Positions 17,703 through 22,177 of a stretch of DNA of 22,177 nucleotides are shown in pieces. The notes under the pieces were generated by a model. It did not search any database. It had not been told where the DNA came from and was given only the letters and a program-made list of their open reading frames with translations. Position 1 is the first letter of the stretch. Every line of letters starts with the position of its first letter. Made by a program: the position numbers and the translations under genes. The DNA is from Eimeria necatrix (taxonomy: Eukaryota; Apicomplexa; Conoidasida; Eucoccidiorida; Eimeriidae), in NCBI RefSeq assembly GCF_000499385.1, contig NW_013654495.1:1-22177 (forward strand), given 5' to 3'.

Positions 17703-19858
17703 TACCTGGGATCAAAACGCCCATTCCGGAGGCGAGCCTCCAATTATTCGTTTGAAAATAATGCACACAAAAGTGATATCTCTCGTGTTTTCGAAAAAAA
17801 TTGGGAGACGCGCCTGCGAAGGTATGCCCAACGCTGCTGATGTGCAGTTGTTGCCCATGTTCGAAGAGACTTCGTCAGAAACGTCTAATGACGACCTATC
17901 GAACAACAGAATATTCCCTCTTCCATCAGTTTCCTTCAATGTGTCTCCTTTTCCTCACAAACAAGTTATTCTCTGGCTTGTACGAGTCCAGAGACAACGA
18001 TCGCCCAGTATCGAGATTCGAGCTACTGTTCGCAAGGCGTCGCATTGTTGCAGTGTATGGCCCCAAATACACTTAAGTTGTGACATAACCATAGCACGTT
18101 GCTTACTTCTCTAATGGAAAAACGCATTGTCAACTTTGCAAAATAGCGGGTGTAGCTTGTGTGGATCAAGGCATTCGTCGTGTACACAACATGCTACCGC
18201 GAAGTGCTGCAGCACGAGACTGTGGATGCGTTTCACTATTTGGAAGGATGCACAGGTATATTAATAATTGGAATTTTTAAATAGCTCAGCGGAAGGCTCA
18301 ACCTGCCGTGAAGATGTGCGTGTCAGTCTTCCGACGCAGAATTTAGGGTCACGACTACTCTGCTCGTTTACCCAGATGGGCTTCCATTACAGCAACTAAA
18401 AGTTGGAAGTATTTTCCGTTGTAAAGCGGATTCTTTAATGCGTGGCTGCGCTGTTATGCTTGTTCTACAAATTGTTGCATCGTTGCGTCGCCATAGACAA
18501 AAGCATTCAAACTGTATGCCAGGACAAACGCTCAGTCGTTTCGTTGCGCATGGGGATATGCACCGTCATCCGCTCTCCACGCTCGCTCCTAGCTTTGGAA
18601 CTTTTAATTGCTTCATGATATTCTTGTCGTAGACTGAATGCGGGAGCGTTAGAGAAAGCACATAGGTAAGTGTCTATGTGTAAGCCAACGGCAGGCTCTT
18701 CGGAACGCATGTGTCTTTGCTCTCTATTTGGAGAAACTGCAATTAAAACTCGTGCAGTGCGCAAAATCTTGCATTGGCATGTGCAAGTGAGGAAAAAAGC
18801 TGAAAGGGCTCTCTCAACAGGATTGTAGCAGACTCTCGCTTTGCGTGGCTACTGGGACAATTTACCACTGGCGGGTGTCTCGATTGTATGCTAAAATTTC
18901 TGTTGTAAAGTTATAGTGAAAGGCGCAGGATGCGCTAAAACAACTCTTCGGCAATGAGGAGATCCCTGGTAGAGCGCTGCACTGAATGCTGACTATTTTA
19001 TTTCACGAGTAGTCGTGTAGTCCGCTTTTAAAAGTGCGTCAAATATTTCCGCCGATTGCAATGAAAACCTAGTATCTCTGGTAATTTGTGAGCATATGCT
19101 TGTGCTTTTCGTTATTGTCTGCATTACTTTGCAGCGTATCAACTTCAATAGAATTGTTAAGCCACAGCTTGCCTGCAAGATTTCAACTTCACGAAGAAAC
19201 AAATACTAGACACTTTCAACAAAGCGAGAAGTGTTTTGTGTACAGCATCCCTCCGCCGATGAGATATCTTGCTTACTCAAAAAACTACAGTATAGAACGA
19301 TAGAGGGGCGGCACAGCTAGGCAAGGTGTGCAGTGTCCCGTAAAGTTTATCCCTGAGCCGGAAGGTCAGTGCGTTTAATGACTGAGCAGGTCTAGAAAAG
19401 CCTTACGCGTTTTCCATAGTGGTGCTTTCCTGAGAAGCTATTGTAGCTGCTGAGAAACTCTTTTTCTGGGGTGTTCTGCAGCATCGCCAATGGCGGGTTG
19501 CGGCACAGGGTAAGTTACCGTTGGTTCCTTCTGTGGCACGGAACTCTCTATAATTGGCCAGGCACAGTATTATGGGTGTCGGCGTAGAAAGCAAGAAAAA
19601 TGTACGTAATAGCCAGAAGAGTGAACCAAACACATATCAATAAAGAACCACTGTAGTCCTCGGCGAGAGAAAAGGGGAAGGGTTTAATTAGAATTGTTAA
19701 TTGCAGGTTTTGAGTGTGCCGAATCAGCTACAGAAAACCTCCAGCGAGTGTTTGCCGAGCAAAATTTGCGTATAACCAGTAGGAAACTCCAGTTATAGCA
19801 GGCCAATCAACCACAACCCTTAAACAATCAGCTACAAAGAAACATCACAACTGCCAGG
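17703..19858. other. gene-poor stretch
   Basis: A 120-codon plus frame at 17752-18114 and an overlapping 91-codon plus frame at 17801-18076 could be downstream exon pieces of the 17187 frame, but neither shows a motif. From 18.1 to 19.86 kb only short frames on both strands occur, with no repeats worth reporting. Confidence 0.5.
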
Positions 19859-20092
19859 ATGTCCATTCCGCCTTCAAGGGCAAGAGTCTCTAGACTCTCG
19901 CCACGGAGAATAAATGAAGCCTTCGGCCGACAAGCTGCCATTAATGTGAAATTTCCATTGTTTCGAAAAGGCGAAACCATTCTCCCGGGCGAAAAGCACA
20001 GGCGAGCTCGTTACCTAGCCCAGCACGCAGAACCTGTGCTACTTCGTCGTCTCAGGACTCAAGCCTTACATCTCAAATACAGGCAGCATTGA
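19859..20092 (+). CDS. small basic open frame, 77 aa, unknown
   Basis: ATG-initiated and ended by TGA. The product is strongly basic (many Arg and Lys; KHRRARYLAQH, LLRRLRTQ), has almost no acidic residues, no Cys and no membrane span. The N-terminus MSIPPSRARVSRLSPRR is Arg/Ser-rich without acidic residues, which would be compatible with organelle targeting, as in small mitochondrial proteins, but that is inference. No family recognised. The length alone is not beyond chance; the compositional coherence is the reason for listing it. Confidence 0.25.
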   Translation: MSIPPSRARVSRLSPRRINEAFGRQAAINVKFPLFRKGETILPGEKHRRARYLAQHAEPVLLRRLRTQALHLKYRQH

Positions 20093-20850
20093 GCAGGATT
20101 GTTTAGGGCTCCCTTCTTTTGAAAATAATGTCTACTTCTCGTGAGTGCGCAAGCCTCGTTGTAGTGCGTGGCATTATTGCCGTTTCAATTCCACTGAGAC
20201 TGCCTGGCGCTGAACAAGGTACACGCTGTTGTTTGTTCTGCCAGTGTAACTCCATTATCATGGGCAGTATTCCAAAATTTGCTCCCTTCACTTATTTGAT
20301 GCATACTGATCTAGCGCTAAGCACTAGATCAGTATGAATGTCTTTCCGTGCGGCTTGCCAGAAGAGCTCGAAGTAACCCGGCGCTCCATTCACCATTACC
20401 CTAAAAACAACAACATAACATGTAATTAATGTCACAGGCTCTCATATTTACTCCATAATATATGAGATATACAGTGTCAGCAAGTCTTCAGCGCTTATTT
20501 CCATCAGACAAGTGCCCAAGATCGCGAGCGCTACCCGCCTCATGAACACGATTGCCGAGCGATCCGCTCCAAAGGAACATGATGACGTGATGTAAAACTC
20601 ATCCGTTCACCAGGCGCTGTCTGCTTCTGTTTCGTGTATGAAACCTGTATTTATGCTTTTCTACAGAGCAACTCACTTCGACGAATAGAAAGAAGTTGAG
20701 CCTACTTTGCTGAGGCAAAACCCTGCTGAGCCAGTTGTGCCCCACCTGTGCCTTTTAAAACAGCTATCTTGAGCTGCTATCAGGCACTTTATTGTATTTC
20801 CAATCGCGAGACTGCTTCAGCGCACAAATTAACAAGTGTACCGTGTGGAA
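20093..20850. other. no gene supported; A/T-rich patch with a small hairpin
   Basis: Apart from the 35-bp palindrome listed separately, the stretch holds an A/T-rich patch at about 20400-20470 with a small inverted repeat (CTCATAT at 20441-20447 and ATATGAG at 20460-20466). A 72-codon plus frame at 20119-20337 runs through the palindrome and is not called. The last 150 bases may be the 5' leader of the gene candidate at 20851. Confidence 0.5.
20302..20336. repeat. 35-bp near-perfect palindrome
   Basis: Thirteen-base perfect arms CATACTGATCTAG (20302-20314) and CTAGATCAGTATG (20324-20336) flank a 9-base centre that itself folds (GCT, A, AGC). Around the central A at 20319, 16 of 17 base pairs match; only 20315/20323 fails. 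This is far beyond chance for a window of this size. No T-run follows, and this is not a bacterial terminator context. Confidence 0.93.
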
Positions 20851-21255
20851 ATGTCCAGCTCTCGTCTGTCTGTCATTGTTTCCATAGTGCTGGCGGCAAT
20901 ACTTGCCCGAGTCGCCACCTTCAACGGAGCAAACGCCTCAGCCGGAGTCTGTCAAGAAGGATTTCAGAAAGATACAGGAGGCCCTCAGTGTGCAAGCTCG
21001 CTAGTCCTCTCCCGCAGATATCGCAGCGGCATACCGTCCACGCTGCTCCTTGGCGTCCTTTTAGGCATGCTGGCTGTTTCAGTCGCCATCGTGTATTGCT
21101 TTATAGAGCTCACTTCTCACGAAGAAAAAATCTCAAATGGGATAAGGCCCCGGTATCTAGGGGCAGAAGAAGATTCCTGCGCTGTAAGACTCCACACACA
21201 GGAGAGCAGCGCCGGCCGCTTGTGTTTGCTAAACATCTGCAAAGAATCGCGCTAG
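20851..21255 (+). CDS. candidate secreted or membrane protein, 134 aa, unknown
   Basis: The ATG at 20851 is preferred over the upstream GTG (20836) because it gives a canonical signal peptide: MSSSRLS, then a hydrophobic core at about 7-19, small residues to ANASA and possible cleavage near residue 31. A second hydrophobic segment at about 64-86 (LLLGVLLGMLAVSVAIVYCF) is a clear membrane span, preceded by RRYR and followed by an acidic/polar tail. Six Cys are present (34, 47, 83, 110, 125, 130). This layout fits a small type I membrane or secretory-pathway protein of an apicomplexan; no family is recognised. The frame ends at TAG 21253-21255. An alternative is exon 1 ending at 21183 (GCT|GTAAGA), joined in phase to an exon beginning at 21456 after TTTGGCAG and open to TGA 21561-21563. 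Either way the N-terminal part is the more secure. Confidence 0.48.
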   Translation: MSSSRLSVIVSIVLAAILARVATFNGANASAGVCQEGFQKDTGGPQCASSLVLSRRYRSGIPSTLLLGVLLGMLAVSVAIVYCFIELTSHEEKISNGIRPRYLGAEEDSCAVRLHTQESSAGRLCLLNICKESR

Positions 21256-21976
21256 TGTGAAGTAAGTGCTGCGCGTAGCAACATCTCTCACTCTGACTCC
21301 AGTTCAAGCCTATCGTGCTGCTTTAGGCACATGCGCGGTGTCTGCGGACGAAGAAGTGCTACTGTCACACTCTTGGGAATCCGCGAATTACGTTTTCAGA
21401 AGAAGAGTATGGCTAATACTCAAGTAAATGGTGGTACATTTTTGCAGTTTGGCAGGTGCAGGGCCTCAAAAGAGACGGAGTGTATGGTTGCTTGAAACGT
21501 AACGCTGATCAAGTCAATTCTCCACAGGTGGGCATCCCGAAATTTGAGAGGCAATTGATATGATAGACCTCGTAAATTTCTCTCGCCTGATCTAAGGAAA
21601 AGACTGCCTTTGTACTTGTGCTAGCCTTTCCCTCGTGCGCCCAAATGCAGGAAATATTCAGACAACGATGACCCCTTTACATCACAGCATATGCGTAGTG
21701 TTATTCAAAAAACATCGTTATCTGTCCATGATATACCTTTGGGCAAGTTGTTGCAAGCAACGGTACAGTGCAGGTTGAAGCGTTTCATGCAGCTGGAATG
21801 CTGCAGGCAGCATATCAGCCAGTCACAGAGCACAGGATACGGACAGAGTCGAATGCACATTTTGCTGCAATTACAGAAATTGTGTCAAGGAATAGCGGCT
21901 TGACACGCGGCGCAAACCAAAAGTTCACATCATGAAAATTACTCTGGCCTTTGCGCTTGCACGCGTCACAAAGCTG
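21256..21976. other. stretch between convergent gene candidates
   Basis: Contains a possible second exon of the upstream plus-strand candidate at 21456-21563 (36 codons including the stop, Lys/Arg/Gln-rich, preceded by a pyrimidine-rich CATTTTTGCAGTTTGGCAG). A plus frame at 21691-21903 has no motif. No other feature is seen. Confidence 0.4.
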
Positions 21977-22129
21977 TCAAACGTTTGCATGCAAGTGCCA
22001 CAGCACGAAGGTGACTAGCGAGAAGCTTAGTGATACGAAAAGCAGTGTAATGAAGGCGGCAAGCCAGGCCGCTATGTGGTGCGAACGCCAATCGACCTGC
22101 TTAGCGCTCTCGCTGTGGCTTAGGCTCAT
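21977..22129 (-). CDS. small single-span membrane protein, 50 aa, unknown
   Basis: ATG-initiated minus-strand frame with a stop in frame three codons upstream (TGA, TTG, TAT before the ATG), so the frame is bounded. Residues 1-18 are hydrophilic (MSLSHSESAKQVDWRSHH), 19-44 form one strong hydrophobic helix (AAWLAAFITLLFVSLSFSLV and onward), and the last residues are HLHANV. This tail-proximal span with a short polar N-terminus is typical of small organelle or ER membrane proteins, such as accessory subunits of respiratory or translocation complexes, but no family can be named. It points toward the plus-strand candidate at 20851. It could also be the last exon of a longer gene whose upstream part lies beyond the right edge. 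The overlapping plus frame at 21951-22157 is its shadow. Confidence 0.42.
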   Translation of the reverse strand: MSLSHSESAKQVDWRSHHIAAWLAAFITLLFVSLSFSLVTFVLWHLHANV

Positions 22130-22177
22130 ATACAATCACAATCGCGAGCAACGGTGAAAGCGCCCTTAGGTTTTTTA

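Noticed and set aside
20748..21260. 170-codon plus frame overlapping the signal-peptide gene candidate
   Set aside because: Arg/Ser/His-rich shadow of the frame at 20851. The latter has a signal peptide and membrane span, which chance would rarely give together.
1..22177. tRNA, rRNA, CRISPR, organelle-DNA insertion
   Set aside because: No GGTTCGAANCC-type tRNA box, no regularly spaced direct repeats with spacers, and no recognisable rRNA or mitochondrial sequence was found by eye.

Overview
The window looks like nuclear DNA of an apicomplexan coccidian, most likely Eimeria or a close relative. This rests on three signals: a CAG/CTG trinucleotide island whose frames encode poly-Ala, poly-Gln and poly-Ser/Cys; short interstitial arrays of the plant/apicomplexan-type telomere heptamer TTTAGGG; and repeated TGCATGC motifs, known as AP2-type promoter elements in apicomplexans. 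Alternation of repeat-rich and repeat-poor segments is established for Eimeria chromosomes. No bacterial gene organisation, rRNA, tRNA or CRISPR array is visible.

Most of the 22 kb is gene-poor. The many 60-150 codon open frames occur on both strands at about the density expected by chance for DNA of this base composition. Nearly all are therefore treated as noise. No open frame gave a confident named product.

Layout: (1) 1-2.6 kb, G/T-rich on the + strand, no gene. (2) 2.63-5.67 kb, a repeat-rich island: four TGCATGC motifs, decayed telomere-like heptamers, a polypurine tract with a recurrent GGAGACAA word, a 38-bp tandem pair, a clean telomere-like tract (4664-4698), a 65-bp imperfect pair, and an exact 462-bp tandem duplication (4741-5664). 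(3) 5.67-8.05 kb, no gene; a 36-bp tandem pair. (4) 8.055-8.25 kb, a frameshifted relic of a Ty3/gypsy-type integrase, the only protein homology I can argue from motif spacing. (5) 8.25-14.75 kb, gene-poor, C/A-rich on the + strand from about 9.6 kb. (6) 14.75-15.46 kb, the CAG/CTG island with a telomere-like tract inside an exon-like minus-strand frame. (7) 15.46-20.85 kb, weak plus-strand frames, the best being 171 aa at 17187-17702, and a 35-bp near-perfect palindrome at 20302-20336. (8) 20.85-22.18 kb, the best gene candidates: a 134-aa plus-strand protein with a signal peptide and a membrane span, and a convergent 50-aa minus-strand protein with one membrane span. Intron-containing genes cannot be delimited reliably from sequence alone, so exon boundaries are tentative.

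No multi-gene system can be argued. The unusual content is structural: two islands carrying telomere-like DNA with the G-rich strand on opposite strands, nested tandem duplications, long palindromes and a retroelement fossil.
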